Shown here in pieces: positions 44,318 through 52,854 of a DNA stretch of 64,000 bases; positions within the stretch are counted from its first letter, which is position 1, and each line of letters starts with the position of its first letter. This DNA comes from UBA10677 sp045532295. GTDB lineage: Bacteria > Bacillota > Clostridia > Christensenellales > Pumilibacteraceae. The stretch covers positions 62,001 to 126,000 of the forward strand of contig JAZSFP010000012.1 in NCBI GenBank assembly GCA_045532295.1, in the 5' to 3' direction. The translations under genes and the position numbers were made by a program. The notes under the pieces are model-generated. The model was not told where the DNA came from. It searched no databases and saw nothing but the letters and a program-made list of their open reading frames with translations.

Positions 44318-45199
44318 TTAGCCTTTGATTCCACCGATTGCAAGATTCCCCATAAGCCTCTTGTGCGTAAAAGCAAACACTGCTAAGATAGGAGCGAGCA
44401 TAATCATAGAGCCGGCGAGACGAATGGGAACGCGAGAGAGGGTGTTCTCGGTAGAGTCGGCAATTTTGAACATACCAACGGCGAGGGTGGGATAGGAAGG
44501 CATATAAAGTAAGGGTACTTGGTAGTCGTTCCAGAAGGTTATGAAGTTAATGAGGGTAATGGTTAAGAAGGTGTTACGAACGAGAGGCAAGATAATCTTA
44601 AAGAGTATCATTAAGTTGTTTGCTCCGTCGATTTTAGCCGCCTCGGTATAGGTCATAGGGATATTTTTGAAGGTGGAGAAGAACACGAGGAAGTACATAC
44701 CGAGGAAGTTCGCCTTCATAATCCACAAGCCCCAGATAGAGTCGTAAAGCCCGAGGTTTTTGGACATTTGGATTTCAGCGGGGAGCGAGCCGACGATAGG
44801 AAGTATCATCGTTACTATTACCGCGCCGTAGATAATTTTGGAAAATTTATAGGGGAAACGCGCGCAAGTATAAGCGGTAAGGCAAGGAACGAGGGTGTTA
44901 AAGAAGGCGCAACCCACTGCGTAGAGAATAGTATAGAGGAACATAAGTCCCATACCTACGTTTGCCGTACCCGTTTCCGTTTGAATGGTAACGTACATTT
45001 TACTGAACACAAAGGGATAATTGCCCCACTCCCAAACCTCAGGCAAGCCTATGACGTTGAGGCGGAACTCAAGGTGGCTTTTAAGGGAGGTAATAACCGC
45101 CCACAAAAGAGGCACTACGAGGGAAAGTGAGTACAATACCAAGAATACGAGCAATATAATCGTAAGGACGGATAGACGGTTTTTCTTTTGGCTTTCCAT
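44318..45199 (-). CDS. CUT1 sugar ABC permease, MalG type (locus B)
   Basis: 293 aa, six predicted membrane helices and EAA loop TYTEAAKIDGANNLMILFKI. Very similar to the locus A MalG-type permease (GLYDSIWG...MKANFLGMYFLVF against GLYDTIWG...MNFLGPYFLVF). It starts 3 nt after the other permease gene with GGAGG inside the junction. No ATPase gene is present. Confidence 0.93.
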   Translation of the reverse strand: MESQKKNRLSVLTIILLVFLVLYSLSLVVPLLWAVITSLKSHLEFRLNVIGLPEVWEWGNYPFVFSKMYVTIQTETGTANVGMGLMFLYTILYAVGCAFFNTLVPCLTAYTCARFPYKFSKIIYGAVIVTMILPIVGSLPAEIQMSKNLGLYDSIWGLWIMKANFLGMYFLVFFSTFKNIPMTYTEAAKIDGANNLMILFKIILPLVRNTFLTITLINFITFWNDYQVPLLYMPSYPTLAVGMFKIADSTENTLSRVPIRLAGSMIMLAPILAVFAFTHKRLMGNLAIGGIKG

Positions 45200-45202
45200 A
45201 GT

Positions 45203-46117
45203 CTAATCCTCCTTCGGTCCGAACTTTTCCATTGCCCATTTTACGAGGAAGGTAAGGGGAACGCAGACGAGCGTTATCCATAAACCCATCGCGGAAAGCA
45301 AGGGATACTCGGCAATACTTTGGGCGGATTGCGTTTTATTAAAGAAGTAATAGCCGTAGGTAATTAAGCCTTCGGGCGCGTTACCGCCGTAGAAAGTGAA
45401 CAAGTTGAACTGGTTAGTGAATATTCCCGCTACGCTCGTTACCATAAAGGTGGTAAGCGTAGGGAAAACTCCGGGGAGCGTTATGTACCAAAACTCTTGA
45501 AGAGCGTTAACGCCGTCGATATGCGACGCCTCTACTACGTCGGGCGAAATTGCGCTTATGGCGTCGGAATACATAAGCACGGACACGCCAAAGCCTATCC
45601 ACAGGTTGTAGAACATTACCGTCCAGTATCTCGTGTCGACGTTTTCGAGCAAGCCTTTCATTTGCGTTCCGAAAACCATACTAACGAACGAGGGGATTGC
45701 GCGGTCAACGAAGTACTGGAAAATTACTACGAGGACTATTGCGCTTATAATTGAGGGCAAAAAGAGTAAAACTCTGAAAAGCCCGTGCCCCGGCATCTTT
45801 TTGCTAATGTAGAACGAGAACAAAAGCCCAAGCGGAGTACCGATAAAAGTTACTATCGCGTAAGATAGGAAGGACATTTTGAGCGTACTTAACATTGCCG
45901 AGTCGCTCACAATGAGGTTAAAGGCTTTAACCACGTACTCCACCGTCCAAGTAGCCGTGCCCGTTACTATATCAAAGCGTTGAAAAGAGTACAAGATCGC
46001 GTTGCTCTTCGTTGCGATATAGAAAAGCACAAACTGGAGAACGGGGAAAGCGAGCATACAGCAATAAAAGATTAAGTCGCCCGTATTTAATTTTGATTTT
46101 CTCTTGGTTTTTTCCAT
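45203..46117 (-). CDS. CUT1 sugar ABC permease, MalF/UgpA type (locus B)
   Basis: 304 aa, six predicted membrane helices; EAA loop DVVEASHIDGVNALQEFWYI. Homolog of 28487. The spacing to the binding-protein gene is 12 nt and no clear Shine-Dalgarno precedes its ATG, unusual among its neighbours, so translation may depend on the gene before it. Confidence 0.93.
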   Translation of the reverse strand: MEKTKRKSKLNTGDLIFYCCMLAFPVLQFVLFYIATKSNAILYSFQRFDIVTGTATWTVEYVVKAFNLIVSDSAMLSTLKMSFLSYAIVTFIGTPLGLLFSFYISKKMPGHGLFRVLLFLPSIISAIVLVVIFQYFVDRAIPSFVSMVFGTQMKGLLENVDTRYWTVMFYNLWIGFGVSVLMYSDAISAISPDVVEASHIDGVNALQEFWYITLPGVFPTLTTFMVTSVAGIFTNQFNLFTFYGGNAPEGLITYGYYFFNKTQSAQSIAEYPLLSAMGLWITLVCVPLTFLVKWAMEKFGPKED

Positions 46118-46129
46118 AATTTTTCGCTA

Positions 46130-47863
46130 TTATTGAGGAATAGTCATTTCAGTTTGCCAACGGGTCTTGCTATAATTTTTCATACTCTCAAACCAACTAT
46201 TAACGCTCGTTCCCTTCTCTTTGAACGCGCGCGCAGGAAGGTCGGAGGTTGCGCTAATATCGTACATTGCGCTTGCTCTAAATACGGATTCGTTATTGAG
46301 GAATACTGCGTTTTTAGAATAGGGATATACGATATTTGAGTTTTCCTGCATAGAAATAAGCGATTTACCAAAGGGCGAAAGTTCCTTTTTCTCGTCGTCA
46401 GTAAGCGTGTACTTAAGCGCTTTCGTCGTGTCCGTTACTTGAGTGAACTCTACGAGCGACTCTTGAGTGTGAACGAACTTTAAGAAGTCGTAGGCAAGGG
46501 GAAGTTTCCACTCCGCTACGTTGCTCTTCATAAACGCCATAGAGTACTGAGCGTCGTAAAGGGTGTAGGGCTTATCTGCCGTCGCGCTCTCGTTTACCTT
46601 GCTCTCGTTTGCTTTGGGGAGAGGCATAAACGCGAAGTTACGATTGTCTTTCGAGTAAGCCTCGCCTTTCATATCAACCATACTGGTGAAGGTGGGCGAT
46701 GCTTCTTGTTGCCACCAAACGCCGTCAACGAGCATTGCGATAGGCTTGGTTACTCCGTCGTTGCCTGCGTTGAGGAAATCGTCCTGAGCGTCGAGGTGCG
46801 AATAACCGTCGTTAAAGGAAAGCGACGAAGAATAGCGCTCGGTAGTAACGAGTTTTTGTAAGAACTTAAGAGCCTCGTACTTGCCTTGCTGACGAGCAAG
46901 TTCGTAGCCGTTATCGTTTTTAATGGTGGTAGGCTCGCTATCCAAAACGAACTGGTCGCCTACGATAGTTCCGAGGTTTTTCGCCTGTCCGCTTAAAGTG
47001 TAGTTAAGCATCATACCATCTACGCCCTCGTAGTCGGTAACGAGCGCGTTCATAAAGGAGTTAAGGTAATCTTCGTAAGTCTTGCCCATCCAAGTGAAAG
47101 GCGTATTGTTATCTTGCGCGATAAAGTCGCAAAGTTTGAAGAATTCGTCGTAGGTAGCGGGAAGACCGTCGTCCGAAGTTCCTTTCTTTCCGTCAGGACC
47201 CGCACTCTTTTCGGTATTATACTTATTAATGAAAAGGTCGTCCAAAACACCCTCCTCTTCGTAAAGGGTTTTGTCTTCCGCTATGTAGTAGCCCTTAGAA
47301 TTGAAAAGGTCCACGTTGTATACTATTCCGTAGTACGCTGCGTAGTGGGGAATACCGTAGTAATGAGCCTTGCCGTCCTCTTCAATCTCGAGGTAGTTGC
47401 GCTGAGCGTCGGTAAGTCGGGAATAAATACTCTGGTTTCCACTACCGTATTCTGACAAGTCGTCGTTAACCACGTCCGTTAAGTCCGCCAAAATACCGGC
47501 GTTCTTTAAGGTGTAGTAGGGAACGTTCTCGGTAAAGTAGATTTCTTCGCGGTTTTCTAAAATGGAGTTGATAAGGTCGTTAACGCTCTCTTTTTTGTTG
47601 GTTATGTAAATCTGAACGCCTTTCTTGCCCTCTTCCCACTCGTCGTTAGCGTGAAGACTTTCGTAACGCTTTTTAGCCTCTTTGAGCCAGTCCACGCCAA
47701 AACCCGCGTTGTAGTTGAACACGTAAAGTTGGGTACGGTTAGGGTCGATCTTTTCGCCTTCGTCTTCGGGCACGCAACCAAGCATAACGCCAAAACTAAA
47801 GCACAAACTCAAGCAAATAGCAAGCAAAAATGCAATCGCTTTTCCAAAACCTCTCTTTTTCAT
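46130..47863 (-). CDS. Sugar ABC transporter substrate-binding lipoprotein (locus B)
   Basis: 577 aa, lipobox MLGC. Extracellular solute-binding protein, plainly homologous to the locus A protein: VFNYNAGFGVDWLKE at the start, YYGIPHYAAYYGIVYNVDLF, then GPDGKKGTSDDGLPATYDEF, an EF-hand-like possible calcium site that is better preserved here than in locus A. It begins locus B behind a consensus promoter. GGAGGACAAAAA precedes the ATG. Ligand unknown, most likely an oligosaccharide. Confidence 0.9.
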   Translation of the reverse strand: MKKRGFGKAIAFLLAICLSLCFSFGVMLGCVPEDEGEKIDPNRTQLYVFNYNAGFGVDWLKEAKKRYESLHANDEWEEGKKGVQIYITNKKESVNDLINSILENREEIYFTENVPYYTLKNAGILADLTDVVNDDLSEYGSGNQSIYSRLTDAQRNYLEIEEDGKAHYYGIPHYAAYYGIVYNVDLFNSKGYYIAEDKTLYEEEGVLDDLFINKYNTEKSAGPDGKKGTSDDGLPATYDEFFKLCDFIAQDNNTPFTWMGKTYEDYLNSFMNALVTDYEGVDGMMLNYTLSGQAKNLGTIVGDQFVLDSEPTTIKNDNGYELARQQGKYEALKFLQKLVTTERYSSSLSFNDGYSHLDAQDDFLNAGNDGVTKPIAMLVDGVWWQQEASPTFTSMVDMKGEAYSKDNRNFAFMPLPKANESKVNESATADKPYTLYDAQYSMAFMKSNVAEWKLPLAYDFLKFVHTQESLVEFTQVTDTTKALKYTLTDDEKKELSPFGKSLISMQENSNIVYPYSKNAVFLNNESVFRASAMYDISATSDLPARAFKEKGTSVNSWFESMKNYSKTRWQTEMTIPQ

Positions 47864-47922
47864 TTTTTGTCCTCCAAAGTATAGTATGTCTTTTTTTTTA
47901 ATCGATTACTGCCGTCAAAAAG

Positions 47923-47976
47923 CGGACGCGTCCGTTATCTCATAATTATTTTAACATTTTGTGGGCTCGTTTGCAA
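47923..47976 (-). promoter_or_regulatory. Locus B promoter with downstream palindrome
   Basis: Read leftward: TTGCAA (47971-47976), 17-bp spacer, TAAAAT (47948-47953). A perfect palindrome CGGACGCGTCCG (47923-47934) falls near +8 to +19, a position suited to an operator or 5' hairpin. Confidence 0.6.
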
Positions 47977-48022
47977 TACAATTATGTTTTTCTTTATTTA
48001 AAAAATGTTTCCTTATGCAAAC

Positions 48023-48068
48023 AAAAAAACCGAATTTTTGGACTTCTCAGCCCAAAATTTCGGTTTTT
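48023..48068 (-). terminator. Terminator of the locus B AraC gene
   Basis: AAAAACCGAAATTTTGGG and its near-complement flank a 9-nt loop with A/T runs, 17 bp past the AraC stop; it separates that gene from locus B. Confidence 0.75.
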
Positions 48069-48084
48069 AAATAAATTCATTTAT

Positions 48085-49011
48085 TTAATCGTTTCTTTTT
48101 GAGGACGATTGTTTCTTTTTCATATCCTCTCGCCACTTCGTAGGCGTCGCCTCGTACGCTTTTTTAAAGGCTATACAGAAGTTTACGCTACTGTTAAAAC
48201 CCACTTTTTCGGATATTTGGTCAATGGACAAATCCGTTTCTCGAAGTAGCGCCATTGCCTCGCGTAGTTTGAGGTCGATAATATAGCGATTAAGCGATAA
48301 GCCCTCTTTTTTCTTGAACACTTTATAAAGGTAACTGCGGTTAAAGTAAAATACCTCTGATAATTCCTTTACGGTGGTCGTGCGGTAGTTCTTGTTTACA
48401 TACTTGAGGATTTTTTCGCCCAAGTCCTCACTGCTTTTACTTACCGAGAACGAGCCTTCGACGAGGTAAGCCAAGATTTCGTAGGCTTTACCAAGAGCAA
48501 GCATATATCCAAGGTCGGCGCTTTCAAACCTGTGAACGCTCTCGCATAATTTTTCCATTGCTCTAATCAGTTCGTCCTTATACGGCGTTGCAAAAATGTA
48601 GTTATCGTCCTTTACGATGCCCATTTTTTGCACTACTTCGTTGACGAGCGAGCCCGACATACCTACCCAGTAATATTGCCAAGGGTCATCCTTGTCCGCC
48701 CAGTAGGAAAACTCAATGGACGGAGGCAGTATGAACCCCGTAAACGCGTTGATTTGATAGGTCTTATCGTTGATTTTGTAGTAGCCCCTACCCTTTACGA
48801 CGTAGTGGAAAATGTAGTACGAACACTCCTTGTTGAACCTGTGCGACTGAGGAGTGTGAACTTGCCAACCGCACTCGTTAACGAATACTTCCTTGTTCGG
48901 CTCAAACTTAAAGTGATGTATGTCCCAAGTCTTTCTCGTCGTAAATATCCGCATCTGCCCGTTCTTTTCTTTGACTATCTTGCCTTCTTTCATTTCCCTT
49001 TTTTGCTCCAT
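48085..49011 (-). CDS. AraC-family regulator, probable locus B activator
   Basis: 308 aa. N-terminal cupin-like sensor domain (YYIFHYVVKGRGYYKIND, GFILPPSIEFSYWA, WQYYWVGMSG), typical of AraC sugar regulators. The C-terminal double helix-turn-helix carries VKELSEVFYFNRSYLYKVFKK and SIDQISEKVGFNSSVNFCIAFKK. It stands immediately upstream of locus B on the same strand with its own terminator, mirroring the AraC gene of locus A. The start is uncertain: ATGs at 49011, 48993 and 48954 are in frame and none has a strong ribosome binding site. Confidence 0.88.
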   Translation of the reverse strand: MEQKREMKEGKIVKEKNGQMRIFTTRKTWDIHHFKFEPNKEVFVNECGWQVHTPQSHRFNKECSYYIFHYVVKGRGYYKINDKTYQINAFTGFILPPSIEFSYWADKDDPWQYYWVGMSGSLVNEVVQKMGIVKDDNYIFATPYKDELIRAMEKLCESVHRFESADLGYMLALGKAYEILAYLVEGSFSVSKSSEDLGEKILKYVNKNYRTTTVKELSEVFYFNRSYLYKVFKKKEGLSLNRYIIDLKLREAMALLRETDLSIDQISEKVGFNSSVNFCIAFKKAYEATPTKWREDMKKKQSSSKRND

Positions 49012-49103
49012 TTGAAAACTTTTTTTAAATGATTCGTTATAAAAATGAAAACTCTCGTATATAAAATACCACGCTCACGAAATATTGTCAAGCGTTTAAC
49101 GAC

Positions 49104-49138
49104 AAAAGAGTCCGCCACCTTTCGACGAACTCTTTTTA
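49104..49138 (-). terminator. Terminator of the membrane module
   Basis: AAAAGAGT (49104-49111) pairs with ACTCTTTT (49129-49136); T-rich on the leftward exit, 9 bp past the stop of the 354-aa gene. Confidence 0.5.
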
Positions 49139-49146
49139 TGGTAAAA

Positions 49147-50211
49147 TTATTCGATTATAAATTCCTCTGGACATTTGATTGAAGTAACATTAGTATATGG
49201 GTCTATATATAACTCAATTTTTCTCATCTCTCCCGTCTTATTGTTTATTAGTCTTAAAACCCATTTATCAACAATATTATTTGCGTTTCCATTCAAAGAC
49301 CCTTTGCGTTCGTAGGATACAATGCTAACATTTTTATCTTTATGCTTTAGTTTCTTAAAAAACATATATTCTTGTGATATCGAACTCATAAGAATTGGAT
49401 GCATTGCTGAATAACCATAATTTAAAACAGTTTTATCTTGATTTTCAATTGCACGCTTAAATAAATCATTATCTGAAACATCTGTATCGACAAAACCAAT
49501 AGGAGTGGAGTCATATGAAATATTTTCTTCTACACATTCTGCTTGCTTTAAACATTTCGTTAACGCCATTTCAAAATCCTCTTGGGATGTATTATCTTTC
49601 TCTCCTATATATATCTTATTTTCCTCAGAAATATACATTGACTTATAAAAATCACCAACTTCTATTTCTATTCGTGATAATTTATCAGATAATTTTTCTT
49701 TGCTAAAAAAATCCAAAATACTATATGTACCTTTCTTCTTATAAAAATCACATTGATTTTCTTCATAAGCTTGTCGTAAATACTTTATTAGCAATGGTTC
49801 AAAATCTTTCTTCTCTAAACGATCAAACATAGTACTATGCAAATATATACAATTATTTGTTAGATTATATTCGTTGTTAAAATTCCCTATCTTAACTTTT
49901 AGAGTATGTAATCTATTCGGCAAGTCTTCTTTTTTTACAAAATTATATATATAATATGTTCCGGATATCATAAAATATTTCATTTTATTAACATCGAAAA
50001 GTATGGCTGTTTTTTCGCCTTTCAAAGCTTTTTTCCTATCATATATTTGATAGAAAAAAAGAATTATGCCAACAAATATACCCATCAACGATACGCCTCC
50101 CATACCACAATTAAAAAAATATAAATCTGAACCATACGGAATTACATGAGACAACAATAAAAATAAAATAAAGGCTACGACTGAACTTATTAATACAACA
50201 ACTCCACTCAT
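49147..50211 (-). CDS. Membrane protein with tandemly duplicated cytoplasmic domain, unrecognised
   Basis: 354 aa, no family recognised. Two N-terminal hydrophobic helices (about 4-26 and 37-56) are followed by a cytoplasmic region. Residues about 82-155 and 160-235 look like a duplicated domain: GTYYIYNFVKKEDLPNRL...VKIGNF against GTYSILDFFSKEKLSDKL...IEVGDF, each ending in a LLIKYLRQA/ALTKCLKQA helix. A beta-rich C-terminus follows. It overlaps the previous gene by 1 bp (TAATG). AT-rich codon use differs from the sugar loci, which suggests acquired DNA. Function unknown. Confidence 0.8.
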   Translation of the reverse strand: MSGVVVLISSVVAFILFLLLSHVIPYGSDLYFFNCGMGGVSLMGIFVGIILFFYQIYDRKKALKGEKTAILFDVNKMKYFMISGTYYIYNFVKKEDLPNRLHTLKVKIGNFNNEYNLTNNCIYLHSTMFDRLEKKDFEPLLIKYLRQAYEENQCDFYKKKGTYSILDFFSKEKLSDKLSRIEIEVGDFYKSMYISEENKIYIGEKDNTSQEDFEMALTKCLKQAECVEENISYDSTPIGFVDTDVSDNDLFKRAIENQDKTVLNYGYSAMHPILMSSISQEYMFFKKLKHKDKNVSIVSYERKGSLNGNANNIVDKWVLRLINNKTGEMRKIELYIDPYTNVTSIKCPEEFIIE

Positions 50212-51371
50212 TATAAATCTTCTCCTAAAATTATATTCTTTTTAATTACTCTTGCATCGCCAAAATCAAAGCCGATTGGTAGTTTAATATTATCGCCTTT
50301 CTTTTGACAAGGATTTGTATATAAGGTAACAACATCCATTTTTCCACTTTCTATATCTTTTATAAATATTGACCACTCATTTACATAGGTATTATTTCTT
50401 AATGCGTAAAACCTATTTCTTTGAAAAATAGAAGTAATTTCTTTGTTCCATTCTATTGGTACTAAAGTTTCTAAAATATTAGTTTCAATCTCTGGTGTAA
50501 CTGTATCAATAGGACTATCCTTTTGATAACCGTAACCTACACCCATTTCACAATTTGAAAATGCCCCCTCAAATAAACTACACCAAACAAAAGGTTCATT
50601 AATCAACCACTCTTTGTCAAAAAGCACATGTATCATTGGATACCTATTTGTCCAAAATAAAAACAATTCTTCAGCCGCACCCACAAACGCTATTTTGCCA
50701 TCAATACTAATTCTTTTTGTATTAGCCCCAATTTCTTTAGCTATTGATAGAAAAATACCAAACATCCATTGTTCTAATTGTGCATATAGTTTAGAAATAG
50801 GCATAAAATACTTAAAAGAATCCCCATATAGCCACATTAATTTATATAGTCTAAATAAATATAATGAGCAAATCCAAATATTTTCTTTTCTGTTTCTTGC
50901 ATATTTTAACGACTCCTTTGTTTTTGTTATAATACATTTTGCTAAACTTACAAATTCTAACCAAATTAATTTTGATTCTTCATCGTTATTGCATTTGTTA
51001 AACTTATCAAGGATTAAATAAATCTTATCCAAATATGATTCGTCAATAGAAAGAACATCAGTAAGAATATTTGTCAAATATTTTGTATGCATAATTTCCT
51101 TATATTCACATATCTCTTTAAGAAAACTTTCTTTTTCTCGGTCACTATCTTCGCTTAACAATTGTAAACATAAATTATCAAATGTTTGTATTATGTCAGG
51201 CTCATTATATTCTCTCGTTTCATCTATTTCCTCCGCTCTGCCATTGGCGTTTATTAAGCTAATTATGATAAGTAGTGCTGCTAACACTGAAAAAAATATG
51301 CCACCAAAGTAATTTTGTATGCAAAAGCCAATTATTGCCAATATTATTTCTATAATTATTAGAAAAAACAT
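50211..51371 (-). CDS. Membrane-anchored protein of unknown function, partner of the 354-aa gene
   Basis: 386 aa, no family recognised. Two closely spaced N-terminal hydrophobic helices (residues 2-19 and 22-40) anchor a helical cytoplasmic domain of about 340 residues rich in Trp, Phe and Tyr (WTNRYPMIHVLFDKEWL, WSIFIKDIESG). Both this protein and its partner end in a short beta segment with a similar pattern (DVVTLYTNP / KIELYIDPYTN), so the C-termini may share a fold. GGAGG precedes the ATG. Transcribed from a promoter whose spacer is an operator. Confidence 0.78.
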   Translation of the reverse strand: MFFLIIIEIILAIIGFCIQNYFGGIFFSVLAALLIIISLINANGRAEEIDETREYNEPDIIQTFDNLCLQLLSEDSDREKESFLKEICEYKEIMHTKYLTNILTDVLSIDESYLDKIYLILDKFNKCNNDEESKLIWLEFVSLAKCIITKTKESLKYARNRKENIWICSLYLFRLYKLMWLYGDSFKYFMPISKLYAQLEQWMFGIFLSIAKEIGANTKRISIDGKIAFVGAAEELFLFWTNRYPMIHVLFDKEWLINEPFVWCSLFEGAFSNCEMGVGYGYQKDSPIDTVTPEIETNILETLVPIEWNKEITSIFQRNRFYALRNNTYVNEWSIFIKDIESGKMDVVTLYTNPCQKKGDNIKLPIGFDFGDARVIKKNIILGEDL

Positions 51372-51408
51372 TTTCCTTTTGCCTCCATTTTTATCTTACT
51401 TAAATATA

Positions 51409-51461
51409 AGTATACTTCACATTTTTTGTGAAGTCAAGCATATTTCACATAAATTGTGATA
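51409..51461. promoter_or_regulatory. Promoter of the membrane module with two TTCACA-N5-TGTGAA operators
   Basis: Leftward promoter: TTGACT (51432-51437), 17-bp spacer, TATACT (51409-51414). The spacer coincides with palindrome CTTCACA-N5-TGTGAAG (51415-51433). A second, TTTCACA-N5-TGTGATA (51443-51461), overlaps the TATAAA before the XRE gene. The XRE protein at 51472 is the likely binder. Confidence 0.75.
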
Positions 51462-51471
51462 TAAAATATGT

Positions 51472-51696
51472 ATGAAGAACTTATTTTGTAAAAGATTTAA
51501 CGAAGAGATGAAACAGCGCAATATTACTCAAGCGGAAATTTTGCGTTCGCTTAACTTTTCAAAAAATCAGATACATTACTGGTTAAAAGGAAAGGCCGAG
51601 CCCTCTATTGACGACTTAATTGCTCTTGCGAAATACTTTGGAGTGACCGTAGACTATTTAATCGGCTACGAAAACGAAGACGGCTCTATTAAATAA
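51472..51696 (+). CDS. XRE-family regulator divergent from the membrane module
   Basis: 74 aa, a single Cro/CI helix-turn-helix (NITQAEILRSLNFSKNQIHY, then DLIALAKYFGVTVDYLIGYE). No Shine-Dalgarno is visible and TATAAA lies about 7 bp before the ATG, so the transcript may be leaderless. The paired palindromes in the 100-bp gap suggest it represses both itself and the two membrane-protein genes. Confidence 0.88.
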   Translation: MKNLFCKRFNEEMKQRNITQAEILRSLNFSKNQIHYWLKGKAEPSIDDLIALAKYFGVTVDYLIGYENEDGSIK

Positions 51697-51979
51697 GTAT
51701 TACGAACTGGAAACGCTCGTCGTTTTCCGTGAGGATACAACGGGTTGCCAGTTTAATTCCCAACCGTTAGGTTGCATAAAAATACCCCCGTCCTTTGACG
51801 AGGGTTTCTTTTCGACCTGCTGTTTAGCCGAGCGAACACAGTGAGCGACCGCCACGGAGCGTTAGCGCAGTATTACGAACGGAAAACGCTCGTCGTTTTG
51901 CGTGAGGATACAGCAGGTTGCCAGTTTAATCCCCAACCGTTAGGTTGCATAAAAATACCCCCGTCCTTTGACGAGGGTA
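51697..51979 (+). repeat. Direct duplication of about 109 bp
   Basis: Copies at 51697-51805 and 51870-51979 differ at only a handful of positions; each holds GTATTACGAAC at its start, a CAACCGTTAGGTTGCAT segment and a terminator-like CCCCCGTCCTTTGACGAGGG hairpin at its end. Between them lies CGACCTGCTG (51815-51824), also found in the tRNA-Thr 3' half. Confidence 0.8.
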
Positions 51980-51984
51980 TTTTT
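51951..51984. terminator. Strong bidirectional hairpin next to attL
   Basis: AAAAATACCC-C-CGTC / GACG-A-GGGTATTTTT with loop CTTT and one mismatch. It directly follows the tRNA 3'-half remnant in the leftward direction, so it is likely the original tRNA-Thr terminator. Confidence 0.75.
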
Positions 51985-51985
51985 A

Positions 51986-52030
51986 TGGAGCTGATGGCCG
52001 GACTTGAACCGGCGACCTGCTGATTACGAA
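51986..52030 (-). repeat. attL: displaced 3' half of tRNA-Thr
   Basis: 45 bp identical to 60378-60422. Read leftward it runs from the anticodon loop (TTCGTAA) through the T arm to CCA. It marks the left boundary of the element and the original end of the chromosomal tRNA gene. Confidence 0.88.
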
Positions 52031-52094
52031 ATATATTAACGCTCTCTAACAGGCTTCATATCCACCCTAAATTGTATATATTCTTTAACTTCTC

Positions 52095-52136
52095 TAACTT
52101 TTGTAAGTATTTTAATACTTTTCTTAACTTTTGTAA
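52095..52136. repeat. Direct repeats TAACTTTTGTAA near attL
   Basis: Identical 12-mers at 52095-52106 and 52125-52136, 30 bp apart, 65-100 bp inside the element. Position fits arm-type integrase sites; iteron-type use is an alternative. Confidence 0.4.
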
Positions 52137-52238
52137 AATAAAACCAACTCTACAAACCACATAAGATTTGTTACACATTTTTTTACACTTTTTATAATTA
52201 TAATACTGTATCCACAAATAATCAATTGTTTATAGGTT

Positions 52239-52844
52239 TTATTCTTTGTATCTTTTTATTTTTTCCATTAAACGCTTTTTTTCTTTTTCTACCGTTTGAT
52301 TGTGTAAACGTTTAATCATGTCGGTTACTTCTTGTTTTATAATATTACATAGTTCTGATTTTAATTTATTTACCCCATATAAAGAATAAGTTTTTAATAA
52401 CTTAGCTACTATAGGTTCAAAATCTTTCGAATCAAGAATTTGTCTTGCAGTCCCACTTGGAGACCACTGTTTTAATTCACTAAATTTAATTTCCTTACCA
52501 TAAAGCTCATTAAGTTGTTCAAGATTTTTATTGATTTTCGCTTGTTTTTTATTTATTTCTAAAAGTTTTTCATTTTTCTTTTTTAGTTCATCAATCTCTT
52601 TTTTGTAAATAGTACTTTCCTCAAAAGGTATAGTCAAGCCGTATCTTTCCAATAAAAATATTGCTAGATTTTGAGTTGGTAAGTTTCTATTTTTGTAATA
52701 ATTAATTATTTTATCAACGTTTATTTGCTTGATTGAATTTCCTTTGCACCAATTATTAACGGTGTTTTCGTGAACGCCAAGTTCTTCGGCAAATTTCTTT
52801 TGCGTTAGTTTCAAATCTTTTTTAATCAAATCTTTTAAGTTCAT
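52239..52844 (-). CDS. Helix-turn-helix protein with coiled coil, likely element repressor
   Basis: 201 aa. Residues 1-55 form a phage-type helix-turn-helix (LTQKKFAEELGVHENTVNNW). A Lys/Glu coiled coil lies at about 85-115 and a helical basic C-terminus follows. GAGG precedes the ATG. It is divergent from the xis-rep genes, and a perfect palindrome AACCACA-N7-TGTGGTT begins 11 bp upstream of its start; the same palindrome precedes the integrase gene. It is therefore the best candidate for the master repressor of element replication and excision, by inference from position. Confidence 0.8.
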   Translation of the reverse strand: MNLKDLIKKDLKLTQKKFAEELGVHENTVNNWCKGNSIKQINVDKIINYYKNRNLPTQNLAIFLLERYGLTIPFEESTIYKKEIDELKKKNEKLLEINKKQAKINKNLEQLNELYGKEIKFSELKQWSPSGTARQILDSKDFEPIVAKLLKTYSLYGVNKLKSELCNIIKQEVTDMIKRLHNQTVEKEKKRLMEKIKRYKE

Positions 52845-52854
52845 ATTTTACCTC

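Noticed and set aside
51841..52023. 60-aa open frame over the duplication and attL
   Set aside because: It consists of terminator hairpin and tRNA-derived sequence; no ribosome binding site.
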